Shown here: piece after piece, positions 1 to 12,949 of the stretch | Position numbering within the stretch: the stretch's first letter is position 1 | How the letters are laid out: the number at the start of each line of letters is the position of its first letter | Origin: Metallyticus violacea | Lineage: Eukaryota > Arthropoda > Insecta > Mantodea > Metallyticidae | NCBI GenBank assembly: GCA_030762175.1 | Contig: CM060846.1 | Location: 180,669,041 to 180,733,040, forward strand | Length of the DNA: 64,000 bases | Reading direction: 5' to 3' | Translations under genes and position numbers: made by a program | The notes under the pieces: generated by a model | What the model was told of the DNA's origin: nothing | Seen by the model: the letters and a program-made list of their open reading frames with translations, nothing else | The model's database searches: none

Positions 1-1814
1 AGACCCTGACATCACCGCCGCAAATGAAATTCTTTACAAAAATAGTTCGACTTCACGATTTGTATTTATAAAGCATGTACATGTAATGCATGTCTTTCCT
101 ATTTTGTACGTGTGTTTATGTTCCGAACCTACGCTCAAATTTAATTAAGTTATAACTTCTTTTATCCCTTCTTCTGGTCCTGCAGAAGGACTTCGTCTCT
201 AAGACATTGCTCTCCCTACTTCTAATGTCTCCGTACCCTCACCATATACTTTTTCCCCAAAATACATAAAATAATTGTCTAGCCATTTTCTACTCCCACA
301 CCGAAAGCATTTCTGACCTAGTAAATTTTGGTTAGATGCATTTGTTACGTCCAGACCATCCTATATTAAATATTCCCATCATTCTTTGTGTACTTACCAA
401 AATTGATTCTTCTGCACATCTTAATATACTTCTGACCACTAATGATTTTACGCCAGTTTATTCTAACATTCCTCACAATAAAAAAATAATAGCTATTACA
501 TTTTTCTTGTACTCTGGAGCATATCCTCATAGGCCATCACTGGATTTTATTTGTCACTTAGCCTAAGGTGCTTTTCAATTATATTGCGCTTAATTTTGAT
601 AATACATACTAAAAATAAAAGGCACTGCAATGGGCAGAGAATGACAGTGAGTTATGCAACTCTTTTTATAGTCGCTTATAGGAGAAGCTTCTTATGTTAG
701 AATCTCTTGCACCATTATTACGGTCCATATATATCGATATTTGCGTACTTTGGACCCATGGTTTAGAAGCCCTTGGTTAGTTCCTTTCCATCTTAACAGC
801 ACATTTTCAATTAAATTCACTTCCCTTTCTCTCTTTTACTGCTTTTATTTATCCAGATATTCTTTTATGCAATGACTGTTTTCTTACATCCCTGCAAATT
901 AAACCTACCAATTTTGAAAGCTATCATTCCCTGCATACAAAATAATTATCTTTCTCTTTCATCCCGGCCACCTCCTTTGTAATAAGATTTTATCTCTTGG
1001 TATCTATCTTAAAAATCTAGCCCAAAAGTTCCAAGCTAAAAATTATCCTTTTTATCTGTTACAATCCCGTATCATCTCAGCACACAAAAAATTTCAGTGG
1101 TAGCCCAAAGCTTCCACAAATAAATTTATTATCATTTTAGATGATTCGCTTATTCCCGGGAATGGACAGCATCAAACCTATTTTTAAAAGAAAAAAAAAT
1201 GTCACAACACTTAATTAATGCATGCACTCTTGTGTGAATTTTATGATTTTGTATTACGTCTTACATTTAGAACACCCCCAAAACATTAAAAAAAAAAAAA
1301 AAAAAAAAAAATCCGCTACATACAAATTGCCTTGTCCGGTTGCAGGCTTAAACACGCGCAAAAATTATCCCATATCAATCGATCCACAGCCTCAATTTAG
1401 TCAGGCAATTCAAGACGATTTCATTTCCTAAACCTCATTATAAGATTGTTATATATGTCTTTCCTTTTTCCGGTCGCGGTGGCTGCACTTTCTCCGTAAG
1501 TAGTGTAGCTTAGGTGTACTGTAACTCAAACAATCTCCCTTTATATATAAAACCTTGTTTTTCTTCAATTGGACATAATGCAGCTCAAATTTCTTCTAGA
1601 CATCGACATCTCTATGCATTTTCAATTACAAAATACATTTTCCAGCCTCTATTGCTTAATATCCCGTCATACTGTGTGTGTTCCTGATTGACTCGCCAAT
1701 TTGGATTGCAAACTCACTAACAGAAATAGCGATTATTCGATTCAGAGCTAATGCAAATTCTTTTTTATGCTTCTTTACTGCTGGTTCAACGTTATCTGTG
1801 ACCATTATTAATAT
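1..1814. other. AT-rich non-coding DNA
   Basis: No coding signal I can support: the open frames are short, AT-driven and of low complexity. It holds a 24-base A tract at 1288-1311, probably a decayed retroposon tail or a simple repeat. Confidence 0.6.
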
Positions 1815-1945
1815 TAAGTTTATTTAAGGACACCCTTTAACATCTTTGGTCATTACCGTCCCATGCTGTTCAGGGTGTGAAGCGGCCATGAACTTTGCTC
1901 AGAAGTCTCTTCTTCCAGATTTGAGTTCTTTTGGCTTTTAAAGAC
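1815..1945 (-). repeat. SINE-B 3' fragment
   Basis: This segment aligns by eye with the 3' half of the complete minus-strand SINE-B at 20424-20722. Both show, in the same order, a 'tttatttaaggac / tttatttatggac' start, 'ctttaacatct', 'cagggtgtgaagcggcc / cagggcgtgaaacggcc', 'tttgctcagaa/gg' and 'ttgag(t)ttctttt'. The tRNA-like head is missing, so this is a 5'-truncated or decayed copy. The terminal hairpin that is perfect in the complete copy is degraded here. Confidence 0.65.
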
Positions 1946-2239
1946 TACTATTTGGCGTAAGTTTTGACATTAGTATTTCCTTCACCTCCGCTTTATAAGA
2001 AAGCGTGTCAGTACACTGACACGCATTGGAGATGGTAGAGATTTTCTCTTAAGAAAGTTCCTGAAATTCTCCGCTTTGCAAAATTTGATCTGGCATTAGC
2101 ATTTGTTTATCAACTTCGGTGAGACTACCCCAAAAGTAACTGCCTACTGTTATGCTAACCGCAATCTCATCTTCCAAATCTATGTACATATTAAAGGTTT
2201 GAAGATCTGTGGGTGGTATCAATGATGGTATCACAGGAC

Positions 2240-4780
2240 ATTAACGGAACTTTGTCTGAATTATCTTTCAAGTAAGCTGTAATCTGAGCACATATGAGAG
2301 GTCGCGGAACCAAAATGGCCGAAAACTTGGTAGATAGTAAATAACGCTTGGTTTATATTTCGTGAAACCATTATTAATGTTATACACATTCATGCATGCA
2401 CCGATTTTAGAAACTTGTAAGACGTTTCCTTATTTGCTCACTTTTGTTATCATTTCATGTTTTCCTACTAACATTTTTAAAAAAACCTGGAATAAATATG
2501 CCTAGTTAGATTTCTATGAAATTTAAAACCTAAAGCAAAATATTCATATTTATTTTTATAATAATTTCAAGGATTGAGATAAATGACTGATAGCAGTTTC
2601 ATAAATTAAAAACAAACTGAGTGACATTTTGACATCTGGCGTTGCCTTGTTAATGCGTTATTGACTAATCAGAGGACGGTCCATTGCAGCTCAATTTGGA
2701 AGCAACATTTTACAGTTTATGTTTTATTTAAACAATATGAAGCAAATTAATTTATACAATTTCATCCAAGACCGTTAAAAGCTAAATAAATTATTTTTTG
2801 TAAATACTCCCATAGCACACGCTTTCAGCATTATTATAGCGTCTATATGCATATTCGCATATTTATATTAAAGAGTTCCATAAAATTAGTAATATAAACA
2901 AATCTTGTTTAATGATGATTATGGTTTTAGGGCACGAAACAGCTTAGATCATTAGCGCCCGATTTAAGACATAAGAAACCCTTGTTTCAAACATAAAACT
3001 TTGAATTAGGAGTAATCTTGGATTTACTAAAAAGGATTTAGTAGATGGACAAAATTAAAAAAAAAAAAAAAGTAGAACTACCATAAGCATTTACAATATT
3101 TTATTAACTGTTCTTTATGAGATATTTACCAAGAGAATATATTCATATGCAATATGTTTACACATATCTTAACATTAATTAATTTGGGGATTTGAATTTC
3201 CGTGCTTCATTAAAACAGATAACCTAATTTAACTTTAATATATTTGGAATAAGTGTACAAGTGTACAAAACATAAGTTATAAACATCCGGCGGTAGGCGA
3301 TAAAGAAAATAAAACGTTAGTATAGATTGTAGCGATTACAGAAAGTCCTTCAGATTGAGGGTTCGTTATACTCGAAAATAGTGCATATTGTTTCTTTAAC
3401 TAGTGCTTTAGGCAGTCCATTAAAGATTTCTTAATGTGGTTGACCCAAGTTTTACAATAAAGATTACTTAAATGTATTGCCTGGGCCTTCTTGGAATAAT
3501 GCTAAAATGTAAATATTTCGATCAGGAGAAGTTTATGTTCACACAATGACATCAAAGGATGCGAAAATAATTCCATCAGAATGGTGCAATGGAGTAATGG
3601 CTTGCTATTTATAGAAGCAAATTTTAGTACTTTGATTTAAGAAATTATTTGCCCACAGGAGAAAGGGATGGGGCTATAACGTTTATCCTCTTTATTGAAA
3701 TAAATTTGTAAAATGTGTCAGGATTTGCTAAAAATAAGCGAAATATTCTGTCTGTAAGAACCCAGGGTTATAATAATATTTAGCTTTTTATAGAGTGCTA
3801 ATAGTAGAAAAGTGCAACTAATTTACTTTTGAAGACTCAACGGCTGAGTGCACTTTAAGTTTACCTCCATCGTATTAGCCAATATGGAAAGCAGAGTGTG
3901 CAAGGAGATACTAATAACAGACGCCCATTACTATTCAAGAAACTGAAAATGTTAAACCATGGTGAGAAAGGAACACTAAAATAGAAGATCAAAAAGTAGA
4001 TTTATACCATCCTTTACAAGTTTATTACTCTTAAATTAGTAAATTGCTATACTGTGAACATTTGCCCTATCTAAAGCTCTTACCATTGCATTCTTCTAAA
4101 CAAGGCATATAAGTTTTGTTGTGCTGGCTTTTTGTGAAAAGGGCAAAATGTGATTTGGAAGTAAATTTATATTGGTTTTAGTTCCCCGTCTCACTTAATT
4201 ATTTGGATTGATTATTTTGTGATTGATTTATAAAACTTTTCATCATAAGCATTCAAATGTTAGCTATGATCATATGCTGTTGCTCATAGCTTGTGCTATC
4301 TGATGTAATGTCGCCGATTATTCCTAGAAAAATAAATAAACCTACTATACGTTAAACAGATAAAGTTAGACAAAGCTCACGAACTTTCTGTTAGAAGCAA
4401 CAGACATCTCATGGAATCATCAGCATTGCTCAAAATTTCAGTTTTGTAAGTAGAGCTTTCTTTAGTAGAATTATTGCATAGATTTTTTAGTTCTTAGCTC
4501 AATGTAGCACAACATATTTTGGGTTTGCTAACGGTTTTTAATTTTATTTTTCAAACAACTAAAGCGTACACAAATTATTTTTTACAGTTAAGACAACGCA
4601 CTCTTCTTTTGAATTTGGAGCAGTATTTCCTAGCTCCAGAGATTAGGGAGAATATAAAACTGTATGTTTAATTTGATGAATCCTAAAGCATTAATAAGAC
4701 ATTATCAATATAAATTAAAGCAAAAGCCTCTGAAAATATGATATACACATTTTGTGCAGTAACTCTGCAGAATCATACAA
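2240..4780. other. AT-rich non-coding DNA
   Basis: I see only AT-rich sequence with short A/T runs (for example the A run at about 3057-3070). No ORF, RNA gene or repeat family is recognisable. Confidence 0.55.
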
Positions 4781-4849
4781 GTCAGGACCTCGCAACCTTG
4801 CGTCCCCCAAGTCATAAAAATTCCAATCCCTAACATACAGCTAGGCTAG

Positions 4850-5660
4850 GGGTGATATTGTAGCAGAAGACTTTGAAGAGATGCAACTCGAACAAAGGCT
4901 AACGGGACATGTTTCTGACACGAAAACAATTTGAAGGGGAGACCTGAGGGGAGAAATGAGATAAACAAGCCCAGGAGTTCGTTAGTAGGAGGACTCTTAC
5001 AGAAATCGGCGCCAAATCGCAGCCTATAGGGAACGAACCGAGAACCACGTGATTCTCATATAGCCATCCTAGGAGTAGAACCTAAACAGAGCTACTAGGA
5101 TTTGAACTCAAAATTAAAAGGACGCACATGAGACTGACCGACTGTGAAATTAATAAAAGTTATGGGAAAGCAGAAAAGCCCCGCAGTTTTGTCAAGGATC
5201 TTGGAGCTGTTACGTAACAGTTGTCGACAGTTTCGGATGAGTCGTGAGGCAGGTCAGGCCGGAGCATTTTGCACGCAGTTTGTGAAGAATCTTGACGCAG
5301 TTTCGTAGCAGTTTTAGTTACGCAGTTTTGAACAAAAGCCCCGCAGTTAAGGCAGCAGCAGTGTGATCAAGTTTTTAGTTAGGCAGTTTGATCAGAGTAG
5401 TGTGATGAGTTTTAAACAGTTTTGATGAGTTTTGAGGTAGTTCAGACAGTCTGCAGTTAGCTCAGGTCAAGTGACATACCTAATCCCTTATAGACAAACA
5501 GCCCGAGATTCTCTCCTGGCTAGAAATTATGACTTATGTAAATAAAAGAGGTTCATCGTCTCTGTAACTGTAAATACACAGTTCTCAAAAAGAATTTACA
5601 TGTGTCTTGAAGTGAAGGAGAGTGTGTCCCCCGTTCCCATCCTGCCTCCCTGGTAACGTG
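4850..5660 (+). repeat. LTR-like or other decayed dispersed repeat
   Basis: This block is clearly less AT-rich than its surroundings. Between about 5170 and 5470 it is built of recurring 'gcagtttt', 'agcagt' and 'tgatgagttt' motifs. A polyadenylation-type 'aataaa' lies at about 5540, with a TG-rich segment after it. That arrangement resembles the U3-R-U5 of an LTR, but I could not find paired LTRs, a convincing primer-binding site or a target duplication. It could equally be another repeat. There is no coding signal. Confidence 0.3.
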
Positions 5661-5959
5661 CATTGGTTCCAAAAAAATTAAAAACAAATTTAAACCCTGA
5701 GATTCCAAAAAAGTATAAACAAGTAATTCATTCTCATGCGGCGGAGCATTGGTACTGACGTGGTGAACGACACTTCACAGCAGCAGAGGGTTCATCATTC
5801 CTCAACAGCACGACCAACGCCTAGCCGACACCCCCTCCCCACCCTTTTTAATACCGCTGCAAATTTTAAGTGTGTATTCCCTGCAGAACGTGTTCTGGTA
5901 CGTTACGAAATACCTGTATGTAATTGTCAGAAGTTTTGGAACATCATTATCTGCTAAAC

Positions 5960-8765
5960 ACTCTTTTCTTGGCCTCCAAGGAAATATTCACATGTTCTAA
6001 ATGCAATATACATATTTAGATTTGGTCATTCAAATGCTTTAAAAATAAATTTCATCGCAAGATTTTTTTGCTAGCACCTTACATTATTTGTCGTTCTATA
6101 TTTTTACTAAAATAGTTTTAAAATATAATGCGGGAGAAACGCGGTGACAAAATATTAAATAGGAATATATAAATCGGAATGCTGGCAGGCCTTCTAAAAA
6201 TAGTTATTTTTAATGCTAAACTTAAGAACAAAATGTCTTCAATGCCTTTTAGAATCGGATACAACTGCAGATGATAACATGAGCTATCATGGAACATAGT
6301 AAGACGTAATAAAATATATGCTTTAGTATAGTTTGTGTTTGTTGCAAATTATTATAAAAATCTGCTTTTAATTTCAGACATTATTATTATTATTATTATT
6401 ATTTATTATTATTATTATAAGCATTTAAATTATATGCTGATGTCTAGGTACTTAAGACAATCTTTTGCCGATTCTTACAAAACGAATTGTTATGGGCTCA
6501 TTTAGTATTTCATGGAACTTTAAAAATTACGAGTATTAATAGTTTTTACCTTTATATATAAAATATGAATTTCAGGATATAAAGCTGGTAACTAATGTAT
6601 TTCGTGTCTATCTTTGTGGTAGGACATACACTTATGAAGCTACACTATGTAATCGGCTCTATGGATGTATCTTAAAAGCGGAAGGGTTTTCTTGTGCATG
6701 GGATGGCCTCCATTGTAGAATGTCAGCGTAGAATTTACGATACAGTTGTGAAACTAAACCAAAGCCCGTAGTCGCCTTCTCTTGTTCGCAAGGCAACGTC
6801 TACATTGCATTATTCATAAGGTAGTAAACGCACATTCGTTCGTCCCGTTAAGTTTCTAGTATGTTTGGAAAGAAATTTATACTGTCCAACAAAATACATA
6901 CTTAATTAACTTCTTGAAGATAGGTTTTAATATACGTGACTTGCGTCGCAGAATATGAATAGAATATATTAAAACTTATTTTCAATAAAAGTACTAAGCC
7001 CATGATCATAGTCAGCACTAAGATGGATTTATAAAAGCGTTTGTATCTGCGCTGCTTATGTATATTCTTTCAAATAGTGTCATATTGCTTATAACTGTTT
7101 TCATTCACTCAATAATTATGTTTCATACCGAAGACACATGTTATTAGAATCTGATTATAATATGTGGTTAGTTTTCCTTGATCCACAATATTTTACCCAT
7201 TTTAACAATATTACATAATTACATATTTTATAATAAAATAAAACACTGTCAACTAAGAAATGTAATAGAATAGTTTAATGCTAATTTTAGGTTCATTTGC
7301 TCCAAAAATCTGTGATGCCTGATGTTTGCTACAAAATAAATTATAAACTAAAATGTAAAGATTTCAATATGTTGATTATTTTTATTTGACTTAAAAACCC
7401 GCAATTTGAGTATGTATAGCGCGTTTTGTACTACGACCACCTATGTGTAACTGATTACTTAGATTTTTCACATAACCATTAAATTTGTGTCTCTCTTCTC
7501 TTATTCATCTTCTTTGAGAAATATATTGATTTGTATGCTTTATATAGGCATTTACCTCTTCTGTCCTCACCCCTGTGTTTTGAGCATTGTCTTGTTATTT
7601 GTAATGATATTTTAAAATACATTTTGATAAAGAATGCAAATACCAGTGCCACTGCACTTAACAAAGATTAAGTAAAAAGGAATGAAAAGTTAATATACAT
7701 ATTGGAATGTGGGACAATATTTGCAATTAAAAATCTCAGCATATCGCAGTAAGAAACCGAATAAATTATTTTCAGTATTGAGTGACTGAAGGAAAAATGT
7801 TGCAGAACGCATGAACAAATTGTATTCTCTATTGTGAATGAAAACATGGCTTCTGTGGTAAATTTATAAATTTAAATCATATAAATTCTGGATTACATAT
7901 GAGTAAACAATATTAAATAATGATTTAGAAATGCAAGGTTTTCAGTCATCTTGTAATGATGAGAAAAAGTAGGACCTTTAGATGGTTGTTTTATGACTCA
8001 CCATGCTTCTTGAAATCGACATTAAAGTGACACAATACTCGTTCTGAATAACAATTAGCTACCACTCAGCACGCTCTCGGATTTCAATTCCTGGAACAAA
8101 ATGCGATACAAGTGCATACGTGAAATAAAAATGAATCAACAAACTATCTGTAAAGCTCATTCTTCATTGTGGGAAAATCCATGGCCTACTAAGCATTAAA
8201 ATCTCTGAATGACTAAGGCAGGATTTACGCACATAGTTTCCAAAGCATCGGTTTATTGCTCTTCTTTTTGTTCTGTACCATTACTGTAGCCGCCATGATC
8301 GCTTTAGTTTTTCTTTTTTCTTTCTTTTTGTGCTAATCTTTGCCCACAGTCTGAAGTAAAAACAACAAATTCCTACATAGCGCATTTTCGGGATGGCGCT
8401 CCAACACTGACCAGTGGCGTGAATAGAAATTATCGAACATAAAGGTATCTTCTAAAATACCGACGGTTTTTATTCCGACTCCAGAGAAAAGATAACATAT
8501 TTTGCATATGACAAAATTTGAGAAGAGCAAAACGAATTAAAGTACTTTTTCTATAATTATACAAACATTCTCCTTGTAATTATTACATTATCAGATAATT
8601 TACGCAAGTGGTTCGTTCTATCGTCAATGGAATTTTTGCAATTATTATTTCCAAGTTTAATGTCATTAATTATTACAAAAATGCCTAGCGTTCCATGAAA
8701 CGTGCCTGAAGCAACAATACAATGACTGCAATACATCCCCTCCTTATTATCATCTTTTATATACC
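5960..8765. other. AT-rich non-coding DNA with an (ATT)n microsatellite
   Basis: No gene-like frame. An (ATT)n run with one interruption lies at 6380-6418. The short open frames here have the composition of random AT-rich DNA. Confidence 0.55.
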
Positions 8766-8768
8766 TAC

Positions 8769-9042
8769 ATAGGTGGTTGAGGTCGTTAAGGCACGGAATT
8801 GTGAGCGGAAGGGCTGGGAGTTCGATACCCGCTAGGACCGTCCTCTCTGGCTGAGGTTTCCACTAGGTTTTTCTCAGTCCTCATAAATGGCAAATGCCGG
8901 GGAGTAACACTAAACCTAGAACTGGAATTCTTATGCACTTAAAGAAATTCTTTCCCAAATAATCATTTCATCCCATTATCATCAGAGCCCACGCCCAATA
9001 TAAAAACCGGGCGTTAAACGCAATTAATAAACCTTACTTATA
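8769..9042 (+). repeat. SINE-A (tRNA-derived), complete or nearly so
   Basis: The head has a box A-like 'tggttgaggtcgttaagg' at about 8772 and a box B-like 'gagttcgatacccg' about 35 bases on. This is the spacing of a tRNA-type RNA polymerase III promoter. The body ('ctaggaccgtcctctctggc', 'aaatggcaaatgccgggga') matches the copy at 15102-15380. The 3' end carries an 'acgccc ... gggcgt' stem followed by 'taaac' and A/T-rich sequence. It is non-coding and depends on LINE machinery for mobility. Confidence 0.8.
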
Positions 9043-9044
9043 CT

Positions 9045-10836
9045 CACATAACATTGATTGTGGCTTTAAATAATTAATATCGTTTAAAGTATATGCAGTA
9101 TTGGTTTAGAAGTACTTAGTCATTTGTCTTTAGTACTTTTACAGCTCAAAATGACCAGGATAACGCTGAATCCAAACAAAATCGGAGATTCACTCTACTC
9201 CGAAAGTTTCGAATTACACTTTTAGAGATACGTGTTTCAGATACATATTAATCTGAAATACCGCAAATGTAATTACAATTCAATAAGTAAATAATAAACA
9301 TATACCTTTAAAACTTTGGTGTAAATTTATTCCATTTCTGGTGAGATTCTTAGACAGTAAATATAGCGAATTACAATAACTTTGTCAAGTATCCAAAATA
9401 GGACTTCAAAATATAGATGTGCAAACCAACATATTTCATTAATATTAAGTTAATATCAAAGTATAATTATATACCTAAATTTGTTATATTGTCTTGTTAC
9501 AAAAATATGGGTCATTACATAATTACATTAAACGGCATAAGGAAAGCAACGCATTAATTCTAAATTTAGCCCAGTCACCAACTGCCGTAAAATGGATAAA
9601 AAACATGAAAGGCCTGTAATATCGGATACAACGGATAACCGATTAAAGATTACACTACAGTATTCTGATACCATAACTGTTAATTATTCTTCGACAACAA
9701 CTGTAGACAGCTCTAACGAGGGTATATTTTCTTTAATGAGCACGATTTAAAGTAATGTGTGAAAAAAGATTAGGCTAAGTGTTTACAATTCATAAACCAA
9801 AGAAGATACGGATGCTATTACAGAATTTATAGCGCGAATCATACTATAACTTCAAACGACAGCCTTTATATCAAAATGAAGCAAAACTACCTATGGCTAA
9901 GCTACACTCCTATCAGTAGGACTACAGTATTTTTTAAATATTGTGCCACTTTGGTATTTTCGAATTTACAATCAAATTATTAAATCAATTCATATTTTCA
10001 TATATGTATAGAAAAATGTTAAAGAACAAGATTAATTTAGTACGTATCTTTTTATATAGTTCTATAAAAACAATGTACTAGCGAAAATAGCTCCATGTTA
10101 CTCCTTAGCATCAGTGTAGAGCTGTAACCCTGGTATACAAAGTAGGAATCTGTTAGTACCTAGAAGTTTAATATATAGTAAACATACTGCTCCAGTGAAA
10201 ACATATTAATATATGAAATATTTATTTTTCATTTGGTAAAAACTTCAAAAGAAAAAATTAAGTATTTGTTGCTTTCTTAATAAATATTTTTTTTCAAAGC
10301 ATTGCCAGTTCACTTTATTTTCTGGTATTCAAATACGCTCCTTTTTACGGTATCGTATTCCGGATATTCGAGAAACCCTATGGTCCATGACATCCGGGAA
10401 CCTTAATCAGAAAGATGCAGCTGACGGAGTTGATTATTAAATTAATTAATCAATTAATATTATTATTACCAAATAGGTGTTTGATTTTTTCTCTATATTC
10501 TAAACAAACACATAATGAATTCAAATTATATATCCCAATATTCAGTCCTTTAACGTTCTCTCTAATTCATAATATATATTAAAATTGTCAGTTTAATATA
10601 CGATATTAGGTACTTAGCGACATTGCATATCTATACTGGATTTAAACAGCTAATATGCAGAGTGAAATGGATCTAAGATTTATTTGTTCTTGATGATATT
10701 TTGTGCTAATTTATCATATGTAAATTATCGATCCATTTTTTTTGTAGCCGGATTTAAGAAAAGAATTATTTATGGGTTCCTTTTATGTATTTATGTTATG
10801 TTACGTTGAATTTTGGAAGTGTTTAAGAGCATATAT
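9045..10836. other. AT-rich non-coding DNA
   Basis: Nothing beyond AT-rich sequence and short runs. No supportable gene or recognised repeat. Confidence 0.5.
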
Positions 10837-10844
10837 AAATTAAC

Positions 10845-10935
10845 AGTAATTATGATAGTAGAAAAAGATAAAATATAGCGATCACAAGTGTGACTTTTTC
10901 TTTGTGTTTTATCTTTTTCTACTATCATAATTACT
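10845..10935. repeat. Perfect 29-bp inverted repeat with 33-bp spacer
   Basis: The left arm at 10845-10873 is the exact reverse complement of the right arm at 10907-10935. The match continues outward for about seven more bases after one mismatch. A transcript or single strand would form a long hairpin. The loop (10874-10906) is not repetitive. It could be a foldback or MITE remnant or a hairpin RNA precursor. No coding potential. Confidence 0.9.
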
Positions 10936-11943
10936 CTTAATTTGTTACATTGTTTGTAGTGTTGCATTATTTTTATTTTTCTTATATATATATGGTGTCC
11001 TTGTTAGCATTTAGACACATTTTTGAAAACAAAGGTCTTTCAGAGTAGTGACTGTAAGCATTATAAGGTTTGTTATTTTTTGAATGTATAACAACTAACT
11101 TTAATTTTTTTTAGCTAACTTCAATTGTTTCTTTATTTGTAAATGCTTGTTTACCTCTGAGACAAGGGATAAGATGGCAGTTTACTCATTATTTCACTAA
11201 ACATACCCAGAGGAAGCCACGACAAAACACATGCTCAAGATGACCCAATGCAAGAGATTGAACCTGGGACCTCGTCAGTGCGAATCTCGATTATTACTGC
11301 CCGCTTTGCAGAGGAAGCGTAACTCCGCGTTTCCTGGGAAACAGAAGTAGAAGAAAAGGTTTGCAATATCGGCATGCTCCAGTACGGAATGTTTGGAGAA
11401 CTAAAGAGAACTCGGGCATCCAGGGTGTTCGGCATATCTCGGAAAAAGAAGTATAATCCTTTCAAAGCTGGAACAAAGAGCATATTGTTCGTTTCTATTA
11501 ATACTAATCATGGATAATGTAAGAAGAAATGAATCACTAATTTCCATAATTAGAATAAAAAAATCACATAATTTAAGTCAAATAAATTTTCAACATAGTT
11601 ATAGTGAACTAATACCTGAGCAGGAATCATATACAACTTCTCATTCGGTCTTCCTCAGATTTCGAAATATGCCATTTATCCTAGCTTTCCTTAAGAAGCT
11701 TTCCTAATCCTGCTTAAGTATGTTCATGACAGTAACAAGGATATCTGACTCTTACACGATGGATCACCTATATACTTAAGTAGAACCATGTGTGCTCATC
11801 TAAGTATACAATATCCAAGACAGTAGAGCATTCAAAATAGATAATAAGTTTTTCATCAACATTTTCCACCTATGTTTTTTCACTGACTTTGCATGAAAGT
11901 TAGTTTTTACACTACTGAATTCCCAGATGTAAATTCGCATACA

Positions 11944-12018
11944 GGAAAAAAAAAAAAAAAAAAAAAAAAAGAAAAAAAGAAAAGAAAAGAAAAAGAAAAA
12001 AGAAAGAAAGAAATAAAA
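11944..12018 (+). repeat. Purine tract: poly-A grading into GAAA repeats
   Basis: More than 20 consecutive A residues are followed by (G)AAAA/GAAAG repeats, all purine on the + strand. This is either a simple repeat or an expanded retroposon tail. No SINE body is recognisable upstream. Confidence 0.8.
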
Positions 12019-12855
12019 ATGACGGAAATTTTTTTAGAGTTCAACAAAATGGGTTAAAAAATGTGAGGCATATGTGATGACGAGGGGAATTGATTTTGAA
12101 CGCTTAATTTAAAGTTGTCGTAACGTCTAAGCTAATTTTAAGTTTTTATTTTATTTTCATTATTCACAGTCGCTTCCTAGTTTCAAACTAAGCACAAATA
12201 TAACGGGATTTTAAAAACTTGGGTTTGCAGACTTTCAATTAGCCCTTTATATATTGTATCTCACAATGATTTCGTTTAATAGATCATTGTTAAAAGGTTA
12301 GCTGAATAATTTAATCCGTGTAAATTATTCATGCAAACAGGCTGCTACTGCTTAGCTGAAAGCGCTGACTGGCATCCGCAAACGTAAACCAATTTTCGTT
12401 CATTATTATTGCAGTAGAAGCTAAGGAATTAAAAGCTCAAGTGGGGAATTTGCTTTGATGAAAGATCATGAAAAATAAAAACCTAGATATTTTATAAATA
12501 AATAGTTTAATGGACAAATTATTTAAAGAAATCCACAAAATAATGAAATCCTTCTCAAGTGTAATAGGAAGTCATCGTGTTATGAGTGTCATTTAATTGA
12601 ATTTGTACACTGTAATTATCCTAATCATAATGAAACATGCTGAAGGAATACTATAAACACTAGAATAATAACTGGAGTATTACCAGTTTAAGATCTACAT
12701 ACGATAGATTACAAAAATTAAGCAGGTAATTTATTTTAAAAGTATCGAGCATTATAGAAGGCGGTAGCAAATTTTTATATTATTTTATGTAGCAGTTATA
12801 ACATATCTTAAATTAATTACATATGTACTATACTTACATTACAAAAAGTAGAACC

Positions 12856-12858
<3 letters not shown>

Positions 12859-12886
<28 letters not shown>

Positions 12887-12906
12887 TATTATTATTATTA
12901 TTGTTA

Positions 12907-12944
<38 letters not shown>
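12859..12944. repeat. (AAT)n joined to (ATT)n, self-complementary microsatellite
   Basis: About eight AAT units run directly into ATT/GTT units on the same strand. The two halves are mutually complementary and can fold back. Confidence 0.9.
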
Positions 12945-12945
<1 letters not shown>

Positions 12946-12949
12946 TAAC

